A stretch of DNA of 64,000 bases from Tissierella creatinini (GCA_005046945.1 SUSS01000006.1:62001-126000), one strand, 5' to 3'; shown: positions 9,522 to 19,975, counted from the first letter of the stretch. A program made the numbers and translations. The notes: generated from the sequence alone by a model not told the origin.

Positions 9522-10979
9522 CTAGGTTCCGCAGAAGGTTCTATATGGTTCATTTGATTCAGGAACCAGGCAGTATTCCTCTTGTTCTTTAGTATAGGAG
9601 TATGGATTAGAAAGCGCACTAAGTAGCCTATTCATTGGGGATAAGTCGCCATCTTCTGCAGAAGCCAAGGCTTCCTCGACTCGGTGATTCCTAGGTATTA
9701 CGTAAGGATTGTTTTTCTTCATAAGGTCTTTTACTTTGTCAATTCCTTGGTCCTGAGCATCGATTCTTGCCCTATATCTCTTATGCCATTCAGTAAAGTC
9801 TTCTATATTAAACAAAGTCTGATCCTTAAAATCATCCAAAGTCAAGCCTATAAAGGTATTTGTATAATCAGCCTTGTATTTTTCCATTAAACCCAATAAG
9901 TCATTTATAAGGTCTATATTCTCAGGCCTTTGATCGAAGAGGCCAAGCTTTGAGCACATGCCCTTTAGATAATATTTATCAAAGAGTCTCTTAAATTCTG
10001 AAAGTTGCTCATTTGCAATACTTACTGCCTTTTCCTCATTCTCATCCAAAAGGGGAAGCAAGGTTTCCGCAAATCTAGCCAGATTCCAAGCTCCTATCAT
10101 AGGTTGATTCTTGTAGGCATATCTTCCATAGGTATCTATTGAGCTGAAAACCGTATCCGGATGGTATATATCCATAAAGGCGCAGGGGCCATAATCTATG
10201 GTTTCACCGCTTAAGACCATATTGTCCGTATTCATAACACCATGAATAAATCCAACAAGCTGCCATTTTGCAATTAGATGGGCTTGAGCTTTAATGACTT
10301 CCCTAAGGAGATTTATATACCTCTTATCATCTGATATATAATCCGAGTAATGCCTAAGGATTGTATAATCTGCAAGTAGCCTTAAATCTTCTTTAGAAGT
10401 ATATTTGGCCGCAAACTGAAAGGTTCCTATCCTTATATGACTCTTTGCTACTCTAGTAAGGATTGCACCTTTTAATTTAGAACCTCTATATATGCTTTCT
10501 CCCGTAGTGACTACAGCAAGGCTTCTCGTAGTAGGGATTTTTAAACTATACATGGCCTCAGAGATTATATATTCTCTAAGCATAGGCCCAAGGGCAGCTC
10601 TTCCGTCTCCTCCTCTTGAGTAAGGGGTCCTTCCTGAGCCCTTTAGCTGGATGTCGAACCTTTCCCCACGAGAATTTATCTGCTCACCTAAAAGAATTGC
10701 ACGACCATCACCAAGCATTGCAAAGTGTCCAAACTGATGGCCTGCATAGGCTTGGGCTATGGGGTCTGCACCTTGAGGCAGTATGTTTCCCGCAAGGATC
10801 TGAAGGCCCTCATTAGTCTCAAGGTCTTTTAGGTCAAGTGAAAGCAATTGGGCTATATCATGATTTAATATAATCAATTCCGGATTCCTTACTGGAATGG
10901 GTCCTTGTTTTGAAAACAGCTTTTCCGGTAAATGAATATAGGAATTGTCAAAATTCCATCCTAAATTTAAGCTATTCAT
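9522..10979 (-). CDS. selO: SelO/YdiU-family protein adenylyltransferase (pseudokinase fold)
   Basis: About 485 residues. Family hallmarks are clear: [53 protein letters not shown] and the C-terminal YRTFCGT. SelO proteins have an inverted-nucleotide kinase fold and transfer AMP from ATP to protein Ser/Thr/Tyr, linked to redox homeostasis. The C-terminal residue before Gly-Thr is cysteine, not selenocysteine. A TTG three codons upstream is too close to the GAGG ribosome site, so the ATG at 10979 is preferred. It is transcribed alone, opposite to its neighbours. Confidence 0.92.
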   Translation of the reverse strand: MNSLNLGWNFDNSYIHLPEKLFSKQGPIPVRNPELIILNHDIAQLLSLDLKDLETNEGLQILAGNILPQGADPIAQAYAGHQFGHFAMLGDGRAILLGEQINSRGERFDIQLKGSGRTPYSRGGDGRAALGPMLREYIISEAMYSLKIPTTRSLAVVTTGESIYRGSKLKGAILTRVAKSHIRIGTFQFAAKYTSKEDLRLLADYTILRHYSDYISDDKRYINLLREVIKAQAHLIAKWQLVGFIHGVMNTDNMVLSGETIDYGPCAFMDIYHPDTVFSSIDTYGRYAYKNQPMIGAWNLARFAETLLPLLDENEEKAVSIANEQLSEFKRLFDKYYLKGMCSKLGLFDQRPENIDLINDLLGLMEKYKADYTNTFIGLTLDDFKDQTLFNIEDFTEWHKRYRARIDAQDQGIDKVKDLMKKNNPYVIPRNHRVEEALASAEDGDLSPMNRLLSALSNPYSYTKEQEEYCLVPESNEPYRTFCGT

Positions 10980-11049
10980 AATAATCAATCCTCTTTATTC
11001 TTATCTATTTTAATTAGTTTACTTCTAAGGGTAAAAACAATTCAAGGTA

Positions 11050-11155
11050 ATTTAAGTATCGGAAGCAATTAAATAGTAATTGCTTCACACCACTGAAATA
11101 AGGTGAGTGATTAGGAGACGTGGGAGACATCTACACCTTATTATATCCTAGCTAA
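11050..11155 (+). repeat. Solo TnpB-element end (internally deleted copy)
   Basis: Matches the right end after the tnpB gene near 53.5 kb, with the internal hairpin removed: CAATTGCTTC then a CACCACTG box, GTGAGTGATTAGG, then GTGGGAGACATCTACACC at the boundary. No ORF is present. It fills most of the gap between selO and the Wadjet operon. Confidence 0.6.
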
Positions 11156-11294
11156 TAGCTTTTAAAACAAATATTAGGATTTAGATTCACTGCTACCCAC
11201 TGATTAAGTATTATGAATATAGTGATTAGATTAGGGCATTTTTGTATCTCTATGCTATAATTAGGTGTAGATGTATCTTAATGGAGGAATAACT

Positions 11295-12782
11295 TTGCTT
11301 ATAAATCAAAAGCTTTTAAAACCCATAGATGAAACTAAATATTTGACGGCTGAAAATGCTTGGAGATATAGGACTATACTTAGGTTCCTTTATCTCCAAT
11401 ATGAAAAGATGAAGTATTGGATGTATAAGGAGGAAGTATTTGAGGAGCTAAAATCCCATGATGAATTTGCTAATTATACTATAGATAATTTAAAACAGGA
11501 TTTAGATGTACTGGTATCCTGGAAAAATCTTTCGCCGATTCAGGATACTTCTAAGGTATCTACAGTTGAAGAATTTAAAAACAAACAGTTCAGGTACCAA
11601 CTTTCCGATTACTCAGTTGAGATTGAGAGAATGACAATAAAGCTGGAAAATATCTTTGTTGAAAATGCATCACTTGAGCCTTCCTTACTGGAAAGATTAA
11701 GGGAGGAGCTGGAGAAGTTCTCTAAAATGATTCATGAGGACGAAAGGTTGGTAGGATCTTGGTGGAGGGATTTAAACGATGATTTTAAAAGGCTAAATCA
11801 AAACTACCAAGACTATATGGGTGACTTTTACAGCCTAAGGGCTGAAGAAATGATGAAGACTAGAGAGTTTTTAGTCTATAAGGATAGGTTTGTAGACTAC
11901 TTGAGGGATTTTATAAAAAGTCTCCAACAAAATGTAAACATAATAGAGAGTATATTGAAAAAGATTACTGAACATGATGAAAGGGTGGTGCTTGAAAAGA
12001 TTTATTCCCATGAAATTTCAATACCTAGGTTGGATGGATATGATGATAATGACCTTATCTTAGAAAATATTAAAGGCAAGTGGAGGAGTATCAAGGAATG
12101 GTTCTTGGAAGATAACTATAGGGAAAGCGAAGCTTCAAGACTATTCGATATTACCAACGAAATCATCAGAAAAATAACCAGATTTGCAGCCCATATATCA
12201 GAGAGCAGAAACTCTGCTGCAAATCGCAAGGAAGAATATAAAAAGCTGGCCCAAATATTTTTAGCCTGTGAAGATATAGGTGATGCTCATAAGTTATCAG
12301 CCTTATCCTTCGGTATATTTAGTCCAAAGCATATTAGAGGGGATTTTGAAAGAAAGACCGATAGTATAAACTCCGGCATATACGAGGAAGGAGCCTATGC
12401 CTACACTATAAAACCCAGAAGCAGAAACTATAGGGAAAAGGGAATAAAAACCCCTATTGCATCTAATGAAGAAAGAAAAAAACAAATGCTAAATACGATT
12501 ATGGAAAGAAGACAAGAGGAGAAGGAACTTATGGAAAGCTACATACAAGACGGTATCATATCCTTCGCTAGTCTTCCGATTATTGAGCCAAAGGTCAGGA
12601 CTACTCTTCTTAGATGGTTGACTAAGGGTCTTGCTGATAAGGACCATATAGGAAAGACCGAATATGGAAGAGAGTTCAAGGTTCTCTTAGCCCAAGAGGA
12701 TAAGAGATGCAAATTAATCTGCCAAGATGGACAAATTGAAATGCCCGCCTTTCAATTGGTTTTTAAGGAGGACCTTGCATGA
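11295..12782 (+). CDS. jetA: Wadjet type II component JetA (DUF2397 / TIGR02677)
   Basis: About 495 residues. It resembles the TIGR02677/DUF2397 family, the kleisin-like (MukF/MksF-type) subunit of type II Wadjet, an SMC-like complex that recognises and cleaves closed circular DNA such as plasmids. It has an N-terminal winged-helix region (ENAWRYRTILRFLYLQYEKM) and long helical segments. An upstream ATG at 11271 lacks a ribosome site, whereas GGAGGA at 11283 sits correctly before the TTG at 11295, which I take as the start. The 3' end overlaps jetB by four bases. A TATAAT at 11256-11261 may be the -10 element of the operon promoter. Confidence 0.88.
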   Translation: MLINQKLLKPIDETKYLTAENAWRYRTILRFLYLQYEKMKYWMYKEEVFEELKSHDEFANYTIDNLKQDLDVLVSWKNLSPIQDTSKVSTVEEFKNKQFRYQLSDYSVEIERMTIKLENIFVENASLEPSLLERLREELEKFSKMIHEDERLVGSWWRDLNDDFKRLNQNYQDYMGDFYSLRAEEMMKTREFLVYKDRFVDYLRDFIKSLQQNVNIIESILKKITEHDERVVLEKIYSHEISIPRLDGYDDNDLILENIKGKWRSIKEWFLEDNYRESEASRLFDITNEIIRKITRFAAHISESRNSAANRKEEYKKLAQIFLACEDIGDAHKLSALSFGIFSPKHIRGDFERKTDSINSGIYEEGAYAYTIKPRSRNYREKGIKTPIASNEERKKQMLNTIMERRQEEKELMESYIQDGIISFASLPIIEPKVRTTLLRWLTKGLADKDHIGKTEYGREFKVLLAQEDKRCKLICQDGQIEMPAFQLVFKEDLA

Positions 12783-13936
12783 AGAATTTAGAGAAACTAC
12801 TTGAGAACTACTGGATTTTAAAGGATGATGACAAGGAAACCTATTATAGTATAAAGGATTCTTTACCTGAGTATATGGACTTTTTAAATGAAAAACTGGG
12901 CTACCATGTGATTATGAACCCCAATATGATTAAGTTGGAAAAGCTTCCCGGAAAGGCTGAATCCTGGATGGGAATCCATGCATTTGACTCTACAATGGAG
13001 TATGCCTTTCTTTGTTTGGTCCTTATGTTTTTAGAGGATATGGAAAGGGAAGACCAGTTTGTTTTATCCCATATAACCGAGTTCATTCAAGCAAATTACC
13101 CTGGGGAAGAAAAGGTAGACTGGACCTTATTTAAACATAGAAGGTCCCTGATTAAGACCTTAAGATTTGCTGCCAATATCGGTTTAATCAAGGTAAACGA
13201 CGGAGATGAACAAGGATTTGCCAACGATGAGACCACGGAAATACTTTATGAAAATGGAGGCTCTTCACGATACTTTGTAAGAAATTTCACATCCTCTATC
13301 CTAGATTATTCTTCATATAAGGATTTAGAGAATAATGACTTGGAGGATATCAACTTAGATAGGGGAGTCTTTAGGAGGCATAGGGTTTATAGGAGGCTCT
13401 TAATGTCACCTGTTGTATATAATGAAGGCTTGGACGATTCGGATTATGCATATATTAAGAACTTTAGAAATGTAATCGAAAATGATTTTGAAAAGCACCT
13501 AGGCCTTCCTCTTCATGTTCATAGAAATGGGGCAATGGTCGTATTGCCTGAAACCCATAGCTTTAGAGATGTTTTTCCAGGAAGTAAAGCCATCTCAGAT
13601 ATAGTCCTTCAGATGAATATGCTCATTAGAAAATCCATAGAAAATTTAGATATAGTCTTGGATAAAAACGATGTGTCCACAATTTCCAAGGTTTACTTTG
13701 AGACTCTGGCTGCTAGATTAAAGGAAGAAAATAGTCTGGGTTGGTCTAAGGAGTATAGGGAGATGACTATAGATAGGCTGGTTGTGGATATATTAGACTA
13801 TATGGAAGACTTTAATATGGTCTCTATTATAAATGAAGGCAAGGAGATAAAGGTCTTACCCCTAACAGGTAAAATTGTGGGGACATATGCAAGAGACTTT
13901 AAGGAAAAAATTGGGGTGAATAATCTTGAGCAATAG
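12779..13936 (+). CDS. jetB: Wadjet type II component JetB (DUF2398 / TIGR02678)
   Basis: 385 residues matching TIGR02678/DUF2398, the kite-like (MukE/MksE-type) winged-helix subunit that bridges kleisin and the SMC subunit. It sits in the usual order A-B-C-D and begins in an ATGA overlap with jetA. Its last codons overlap the TTG start of jetC. Such tight overlaps imply a fixed subunit ratio. The whole length is open and nothing looks broken. Confidence 0.86.
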   Translation: MKNLEKLLENYWILKDDDKETYYSIKDSLPEYMDFLNEKLGYHVIMNPNMIKLEKLPGKAESWMGIHAFDSTMEYAFLCLVLMFLEDMEREDQFVLSHITEFIQANYPGEEKVDWTLFKHRRSLIKTLRFAANIGLIKVNDGDEQGFANDETTEILYENGGSSRYFVRNFTSSILDYSSYKDLENNDLEDINLDRGVFRRHRVYRRLLMSPVVYNEGLDDSDYAYIKNFRNVIENDFEKHLGLPLHVHRNGAMVVLPETHSFRDVFPGSKAISDIVLQMNMLIRKSIENLDIVLDKNDVSTISKVYFETLAARLKEENSLGWSKEYREMTIDRLVVDILDYMEDFNMVSIINEGKEIKVLPLTGKIVGTYARDFKEKIGVNNLEQ

Positions 13937-16900
13937 ATGGTTTATAAATAAGGTTGGCCTATTGAATTTTTGGTATTACGATGAAGAAGTCTTTACCTTT
14001 TCCGATGGTAAACTTCTCTTAAGAGGCTCAAACGGGTCGGGTAAATCCGTTACTATGCAAAGCTTTATCCCTCTCTTATTGGATGGTAATAAAAGCCCTG
14101 AGAGATTAGACCCTTTTGGTTCTAAGGCTAGAAAGCTTGAAAATTATCTCTTGACCGAGGATAATGAGGATATAGAAGAAAGAACGGCTTATCTTTATAT
14201 GGAGTTTATAAAGGAGGAGTCCTCCAACTACTTAACCATAGGTATGGGCTTTAAAGCCCAAAGGGGTAAAAGCCTTAAGTCCTGGGGATTTGCTATTACC
14301 GATGGAAGAAGAATAGGGCAAGACCTCTTTCTTTACAAGGATATGGGAGACAGGATACCTCTTACTAAAAAGGAATTGGAGAACCGGATAGGTTCAGGGG
14401 GCATGGTGAAGGAAGGGCAGGGAGAATATATGAAGATGGTCAATGACCTTCTCTTTGGCTTCGATGAAATCGAGGAATATGACGAGATGATTAAGCTCCT
14501 TATCCAGCTTAGGAGTCCAAAGTTATCCAAGGAATTTAAACCTACAGTAGTTTATGAGATTCTGGAGAATTCACTCCAGCAGCTTTCTGAAGATGATTTA
14601 AGGCCTATGTCGGAAGCTATCGAAAATATGGACAACATCAAAGGAAGGCTGGAGGTATTAAAGGAAAGCAAAAAGGCAGCAGAAAAGATCCAGGATATAT
14701 ATGATAAATATAATAGGTGTATACTCTTTGATAAGGCTAAGGGATATTTGAATTCCTCTAAGGAATATGAAGAGATATTAAAAGAGAAAAAGGCCCTTGA
14801 TGAGACAAGTAACAAGGCCAAAAAAGAGGCTGAAGAGGCTGAGCTAAAGATTGAAGACCTAAAAGAAGAAGAAAGAGTTACTAAAGAAAAGAAGAAGGAC
14901 CTGGATATCCATGATAGCTTGAAAATTAAAGAAAAGCTAAATGATTTGGACATAAGGATAAAGACCGGAAAAGAAGACCATGGTCAGAAGTCTAATCAAT
15001 TAGACAATAAAAAAGCAAGAGAAAGAGAGTTGGATAGTAAAGTGCGCAGCTCTAGAGGTAAGGTGGAGTCCATGAAAAAGGACATGGAAGACCTCCTTGA
15101 AGATATGGATGACCTGTCCTTAGAATTTGCCTTTGACGAGCAAGGCTTTATGAAGGCAGAAATAGATAAGGCCCCAGATGAGGCCTATGACTTCTCTTAT
15201 ATGAACTCTAGTTTTAAGGCTCACAGTGAGAAATTGCTCAAGGCAAAGGATGCAATTGGAGAAAGTGACAGACAAAATAAGGAATATGACAATGCCCTAA
15301 AAGCACTGGAAAAGGCAAAAGATGAAGTCAACTTAAAAGAGAAATACCTTAATCAGGTTGAGAATCAATTATTAGAAACAAAGGAAGAATTAATTGAAAA
15401 AATCTATAGCTGGAAAAAAGGAAATCAAGAGCTTATAGTGGACGATGAAAGCCTATCTAAAATCTCAAGAGAAGTGCAAAATTTTCAAGAGACAAGCAGT
15501 TTTGATGATGTGATTTCCATAGTAAGGGAGGTCTTAAGCCCTAAGCAGGATTTATTAAATAAGGATATAGCTACTTTGAATTTTAGAATCGCTCAAGGAG
15601 AGGAAGAAAGAAAAGCATTAGAAGAATCCATAGAGGAATGGAAAAATAAAAAGGAAGTGGAGCCTGAAAGGGCAGAAAAGGTATTTGCCCATAGAAAGCT
15701 TTTGGAGGAAAAAGGCATCCCATTTATACCCTTCTACAAGGCTATAGATTTTAAGGAAGGCCTATCGGATGAAGTAAGGGGAAGACTTGAAGAGGCTTTG
15801 CTGGATATGGGCTTATTAGATGCCCTAATTATACCTGAAGCTTATAAGAATGAGGCTCTTAAAATGGATCCTCATATGGGAGATAAGTATATCTTTTCAG
15901 CCCCCAACCTATTCTCTCATAGTCTAACGGAATTCTTCAAACTAGAAAAACTAGAAGGACCTGATATTACTTCTATAGATATTGATAACGCCCTAAAGAG
16001 TATATTCCTCGATAAAAGCAATGGTCCTGCTTATGTCAATGAAAAGGGTGAATATGGTCTTAGCATTTTAAAGGGTAAAACTTCCGGCAATTATAGACCA
16101 AGCTTTATTGGGGCTACGGCAAGAGCAAGGGCTAGGGATGAACAGATTGGATTTTTAACCCTTGAGCTTAATAGGCTAATAGAAGATATTAAGAATTTAT
16201 GGGATAATAGAAATATTATAAATAATAGGCTTGAAAGATTGCAAGAAGAGTTTAAGGCTTTTCCAAAAGATGAAGACCTTAGAACGGCCATAAACTATTT
16301 AAAGAATGGAAAATATGAATTAAATAAGGCTCAAGACAATATTAAGGAAAAGTCAAAAGAGGAGCAAAATCAATATGCAAAGCTTAAAGAGCTAAAGCAA
16401 AAAGTCTTGGACCTGACCCATAAAATAAGCTTAAATCCTATTTTTGAGCTATATAAGGAGGCTATAGAAGCTTCCAACGAATATAGGGAAAAGCTTATAA
16501 GTTTAAGCAATCTCAATGTAAGGATAGTCCATGAAGTTGAAAATGCCAATAGATTAAAAGAAGAAATAGAAAATATTGAGGAAGATGTTGAAAATCTTAG
16601 CGGAGATATATATCATTTATCCAATAGAATAAAGCAAGATGAGAATTCAAAAAGGGTATTGGAAGAACAGCTAGGGCTTTCAGATTACCAAGAAATTGAG
16701 AGGGAAATTGAGGAATGTCTTAGATTAATAGAGGAAATTCCTAAACTCCTTGAGATAGAATATAAAAGAGAAGCAAGCCAGAGGGCCCATTATAATCAGG
16801 CTATAAAGGCAATGGAGACCTTAAATAAGGATATATCCATTAAAGAGAGGGTCCTTTACATTCAAAGTGAAGTCTTTATGCAGGAGTTTAAACTAGGCTA

Positions 16901-17990
16901 TTGTAACATAAAGGATGAAGGGGAGGTTCTTAAGAATGCTGCAAGTGTGACTAGGGAAATAAAGATACAAGATAAACATGATAGGGAATATTTGACCCAA
17001 CAGCTTATCAGCAAGTTTACAGACAACAACCAATACTTAAGAGAATATGTCTTAAGAATAGATAATATCTTCGACTCAGTAGATGATTCCAATGAACCCT
17101 CAAGCTCTAAAGGAAAAAGGCTATATATAGCGGGCAAGGTGAGGGGTAAGGATATAGACTTCTACGAGCTTATAGACTTTATTGACGAGGGAGTAGCCGA
17201 AAATGAAGGCCTACTTAGGGAAAGCGACCGACAACTGTTTGAAGATATCCTAGTGAATACAATTAGCAAGAAGATTCGTGCTAAGATCTATCATAGCCAG
17301 AAATGGGTGGATAGGATGAACGACCTTATGGAAAATATGAATACCTCCAGCGGCCTATCCTTTAGCCTAGGATGGACCAGCAAAAAAGCTGAAAGTGAAG
17401 GACAGCTGGATACCAAAGAATTGGTAGAATTACTTAAGCTGGAAGGAAGCCTAATGAAGGAATCCGACCTCAATAAGCTGTCCGTCCATTTTCGGTCTAA
17501 AATCGCCGAGGCCAGAAGAATACAAGAGGATTTAGGAAAGAGCCAATCCTTCCATAGTATAATGCGTGAAATACTGGATTACAGAAAGTGGTTTGAATTC
17601 AAACTCTATTTCAGAAAGACCGGACAGAATAAAAAGGAACTTACAAACAATTCCTTTTACCAGTTTAGCGGTGGGGAAAAGGCCATGGCTATGTATGTAC
17701 CCCTATTCTCAGCAGTATTTGCACGTTTCGAGGGTGCAAGAAAGGACTGCCCTAGGCTTATATCCTTAGATGAAGCCTTTGCAGGGGTTGATGAGAAAAA
17801 CATCCGGGATATGTTTAGGCTTTTAAATGATTTAAATCTAGACTATATGATAAATTCCCAAATTCTTTGGGGAGATTATGATACTGTACCGTCCCTTGCC
17901 ATCAGTGAATTAGTCCGCCCCGATAATGCAGACTTCGTTACGGTTATAAGATATCACTGGAATGGTAAGGTCAAGGAGCTGGTCATATGA
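13926..17990 (+). CDS. jetC: Wadjet type II component JetC, SMC-like ATPase (TIGR02680)
   Basis: 1354 residues, the expected size. The Walker A motif GSNGSGKS is at 34-41. Two very long charged coiled-coil stretches (roughly 250-560 and 790-1040) flank a hinge-like region. The ABC signature FSGGEKAM is near residue 1246 and Walker B PRLISLDEA near 1276. JetC is the DNA-translocating motor; in characterised Wadjets it extrudes DNA loops until the JetD nuclease cuts plasmid-sized circles. The start is a TTG eight bases before the jetB stop codon, with GGGGTGAA in front. All motor motifs are intact, so the motor should be functional. Confidence 0.93.
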   Translation: MSNRWFINKVGLLNFWYYDEEVFTFSDGKLLLRGSNGSGKSVTMQSFIPLLLDGNKSPERLDPFGSKARKLENYLLTEDNEDIEERTAYLYMEFIKEESSNYLTIGMGFKAQRGKSLKSWGFAITDGRRIGQDLFLYKDMGDRIPLTKKELENRIGSGGMVKEGQGEYMKMVNDLLFGFDEIEEYDEMIKLLIQLRSPKLSKEFKPTVVYEILENSLQQLSEDDLRPMSEAIENMDNIKGRLEVLKESKKAAEKIQDIYDKYNRCILFDKAKGYLNSSKEYEEILKEKKALDETSNKAKKEAEEAELKIEDLKEEERVTKEKKKDLDIHDSLKIKEKLNDLDIRIKTGKEDHGQKSNQLDNKKARERELDSKVRSSRGKVESMKKDMEDLLEDMDDLSLEFAFDEQGFMKAEIDKAPDEAYDFSYMNSSFKAHSEKLLKAKDAIGESDRQNKEYDNALKALEKAKDEVNLKEKYLNQVENQLLETKEELIEKIYSWKKGNQELIVDDESLSKISREVQNFQETSSFDDVISIVREVLSPKQDLLNKDIATLNFRIAQGEEERKALEESIEEWKNKKEVEPERAEKVFAHRKLLEEKGIPFIPFYKAIDFKEGLSDEVRGRLEEALLDMGLLDALIIPEAYKNEALKMDPHMGDKYIFSAPNLFSHSLTEFFKLEKLEGPDITSIDIDNALKSIFLDKSNGPAYVNEKGEYGLSILKGKTSGNYRPSFIGATARARARDEQIGFLTLELNRLIEDIKNLWDNRNIINNRLERLQEEFKAFPKDEDLRTAINYLKNGKYELNKAQDNIKEKSKEEQNQYAKLKELKQKVLDLTHKISLNPIFELYKEAIEASNEYREKLISLSNLNVRIVHEVENANRLKEEIENIEEDVENLSGDIYHLSNRIKQDENSKRVLEEQLGLSDYQEIEREIEECLRLIEEIPKLLEIEYKREASQRAHYNQAIKAMETLNKDISIKERVLYIQSEVFMQEFKLGYCNIKDEGEVLKNAASVTREIKIQDKHDREYLTQQLISKFTDNNQYLREYVLRIDNIFDSVDDSNEPSSSKGKRLYIAGKVRGKDIDFYELIDFIDEGVAENEGLLRESDRQLFEDILVNTISKKIRAKIYHSQKWVDRMNDLMENMNTSSGLSFSLGWTSKKAESEGQLDTKELVELLKLEGSLMKESDLNKLSVHFRSKIAEARRIQEDLGKSQSFHSIMREILDYRKWFEFKLYFRKTGQNKKELTNNSFYQFSGGEKAMAMYVPLFSAVFARFEGARKDCPRLISLDEAFAGVDEKNIRDMFRLLNDLNLDYMINSQILWGDYDTVPSLAISELVRPDNADFVTVIRYHWNGKVKELVI

Positions 17991-19297
17991 TGGAGAAGGA
18001 ATGCGTGGATTATTTTAAGACCAATCCGGGATTTAGAAGGTTATTCGAGGGACTGAAAGAAAAATACAGGTCCCTCGGCAACCTAGGTGGACTAGTAAAG
18101 CTTAACAATATAACGGAAACAGAGAAAGAAGCCTTATCTGGCTTATTCAGAAAGGACTATTACAGTAAAAAATCTGCGACAATTAAGGTAGATCTTATTT
18201 ATAAGGCCCTTGAAGGCACTAAGTTTCAAGGTGTAGACTTGGAGAAGGTAGTCAGAGGGTATTTTAAGGGAGATCTTATTTCCAAGAAAGAGGAAAGGAA
18301 TTCACATAATTCTCAAAAGGCTCTTTTCTTTGAAAAAATAATATTGGACTTCAATGGGACTAAGGCATTTCATTGGCTAGACTACTTATTAAAAAACAAA
18401 GCCAATGCCTATAGGCTACTATCTCAAAACTACGAAAGAGATAAAGCGAATTTAAGAAACAAGCTAGTCCTAGTTATGAAGGCTCTTAATAAACTTTCCT
18501 TTGATAGCTCAAACTTGACCAGACTAGCCTTGTTTTCTTCAAATATTAGTAGAAACCCCCATACCTTCGATGACAACACCTTAGCCGGCAACCTATTAAT
18601 CTATGGAATAATATACTTTTTAGAAATGGATTATCCTCAAAGTGCTGAAGATAGGGCAGAGGTATTATATAGGGCAGGCCTTATCAAGGATGAGATTTCA
18701 AACTATACCACAATAAATGGATTTGTTGCCTATAAAGATGGAGAAGTCCACAAGGGTTGGCATGGATTCTACCAAAATAATGAGCCTGTGAATATTAACT
18801 TGTGGAACCTTTCGGAAATAGATACTCTTTCAACCCCTTTTAAGTCTATATTTATATTTGAAAATCCTACGGTTTTTAGTCAAGTTCTTGAAGTCCTAAA
18901 GGATAAGAAGCCTTCTTTAGTATGTACCTATGGCCAGCTAAAATTGGCATCCTTAGTTTTCTTAGATAAGTTGGCAGCCAATGTGGATAAGATATACTAT
19001 TCAGGCGACTTTGACCCCGAAGGTCTACAAATCGCCGATAAATTAAAGACCAGATATGAAGAAAAACTCATACTTTGGAGATTCAGCAAAGAAGAATATG
19101 ACTCTATAAAATCTACTAAAGTCATTGAAGGAGAAAGAATGAAGAAGCTGGATAAAATTAAGTCGCCCCACCTTCAAAGTCTCGCAGACCATATAAGAGA
19201 AGAAGGATTTGCAGGCTATCAGGAGCTCTTGACCCAAATGTATATAGAAGATATTGAGAAAATTATATGTATTCTTAGCTCCAAGTATATGGTATAA
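17987..19297 (+). CDS. jetD: Wadjet type II component JetD, Toprim-like nuclease (DUF2399 / TIGR02679)
   Basis: 436 residues. The C-terminal Toprim-like core has Glu292 in FIFENP and the metal-binding pair Asp341-Phe-Asp343 in YSGDFDPEG, as expected for the subunit that makes the double-strand cut in plasmid DNA. The N-terminal part resembles TIGR02679. It overlaps jetC by four bases (ATGATG). With jetA, B and C it gives a complete, apparently intact operon of the DUF2397/2398/2399 (type II) layout. Confidence 0.9.
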   Translation: MMEKECVDYFKTNPGFRRLFEGLKEKYRSLGNLGGLVKLNNITETEKEALSGLFRKDYYSKKSATIKVDLIYKALEGTKFQGVDLEKVVRGYFKGDLISKKEERNSHNSQKALFFEKIILDFNGTKAFHWLDYLLKNKANAYRLLSQNYERDKANLRNKLVLVMKALNKLSFDSSNLTRLALFSSNISRNPHTFDDNTLAGNLLIYGIIYFLEMDYPQSAEDRAEVLYRAGLIKDEISNYTTINGFVAYKDGEVHKGWHGFYQNNEPVNINLWNLSEIDTLSTPFKSIFIFENPTVFSQVLEVLKDKKPSLVCTYGQLKLASLVFLDKLAANVDKIYYSGDFDPEGLQIADKLKTRYEEKLILWRFSKEEYDSIKSTKVIEGERMKKLDKIKSPHLQSLADHIREEGFAGYQELLTQMYIEDIEKIICILSSKYMV

Positions 19298-19334
19298 TAA
19301 AAGCAACTTAGAAGATGAAATCGGAGGTGTTCAA

Positions 19335-19760
19335 ATGACCAACGAAGAATTTCAAAATGTAATCCTAGAAGAGCTAAAAGCCTTAAAAGGAGAGCTAAGT
19401 GGTCTAAAAGAAGGACAAAGATCCTTAAATGAAGAGCTAAGTGGCTTAAAAGAAGGACAAAGATCCTTAAATGAAGAGCTAAGAGGCTTAAAAGAAGGAC
19501 AAAAATCCTTAAATGAAGAGCAAAAATCCTTCAAAGAAGAGCAGAGGTCCATTAAAGAAGAACTAAGAGACTTAAAAGAAGGGCAGAGAGAGATTAAAAA
19601 ACAATTACAAGCCATAACAGAGCAAACTGCTGATTTAACTGAATTTAGAGTAGAAACCAATGAAAAACTTGATATAATAATAGATGAGAATGAGATATTA
19701 AAAGAAATTATTGGTAGACATGAAGTAGATATTAGAAGAATACAAAGAAGAATTGTTTAA
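19335..19760 (+). CDS. Coiled-coil protein with 14-residue repeats, unknown function
   Basis: 141 residues, highly charged and almost wholly predicted to be coiled coil. Residues about 18-75 are near-identical 14-residue repeats (unit EELSGLKEGQRSLN). The C-terminal part ends with the heptad-like VDIRRIQRRIV. The start is the ATG behind GGAGGTG; the reading frame stays open further upstream into jetD but has no ribosome site there. It is 37 bases after jetD and may share its transcript. Similar short coiled-coil proteins are common in Clostridia with no known job; a link to Wadjet is only positional. Confidence 0.6.
   Translation: MTNEEFQNVILEELKALKGELSGLKEGQRSLNEELSGLKEGQRSLNEELRGLKEGQKSLNEEQKSFKEEQRSIKEELRDLKEGQREIKKQLQAITEQTADLTEFRVETNEKLDIIIDENEILKEIIGRHEVDIRRIQRRIV
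19390..19515 (+). repeat. Three tandem 42-base repeats inside the coiled-coil gene
   Basis: Units of 42 bases (14 codons) are repeated almost exactly three times, then decay into degenerate copies. Such in-frame tandem units are prone to expansion and contraction without breaking the reading frame. Confidence 0.85.
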
Positions 19761-19773
19761 GTAAAGATTAATA

Positions 19774-19814
19774 TAAAGCCTAAGACCAATAAAAAAGTCT
19801 TAGGCTTATATTTT
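19774..19814 (+). terminator. Rho-independent terminator
   Basis: AAGCCTAAGAC pairs with GTCTTAGGCTT and is followed by ATATTTT, after the coiled-coil gene. Confidence 0.75.
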
Positions 19815-19975
19815 CCTCTGCAACGAGATGGGTGATTTAGGCATCCACAGTCTTGTGAAACAAGACATCACACCGCCGCAACGATGCTTGCATCGTTTAG
19901 ACACGCCACCTATTTAAGTTAATAGGTACCGGCCACTTATGGAAGTGGGGGACATTTGCACCTCCTCATATATAA
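19815..19975 (+). repeat. Solo TnpB-element right end, the fullest solo copy
   Basis: Aligns along its length with the right end of the tnpB element near 53.4 kb read on the minus strand: CAACGAGATGGGTGATT, two internal hairpins (one built on GTCTTGTGAAACAAGAC), TTAATAGGTACC, CCACTTATGGAAGTGGG and the GGGGACATTTGCACC boundary. It has one hairpin more than the tnpB-linked copy. No coding sequence. It could be a mobile non-autonomous element or a stand-alone guide-RNA scaffold. Confidence 0.65.

Noticed and set aside
10616-10816. A 66-codon plus-strand frame inside selO
   Set aside because: Shadow of the strongly conserved selO frame on the other strand.
9522-10979. Selenocysteine in SelO
   Set aside because: The C-terminal position is a plain Cys codon, with no in-frame TGA and no insertion-element hairpin seen.
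19390-19515. CRISPR-like regular repeats
   Set aside because: The 42-base units are directly adjacent without spacers and lie in frame within a coding sequence.
19352-19660. A 102-codon Ser/Phe-rich frame on the minus strand
   Set aside because: Mirror frame of the coiled-coil repeats, with repeats of the same period and no ribosome site.
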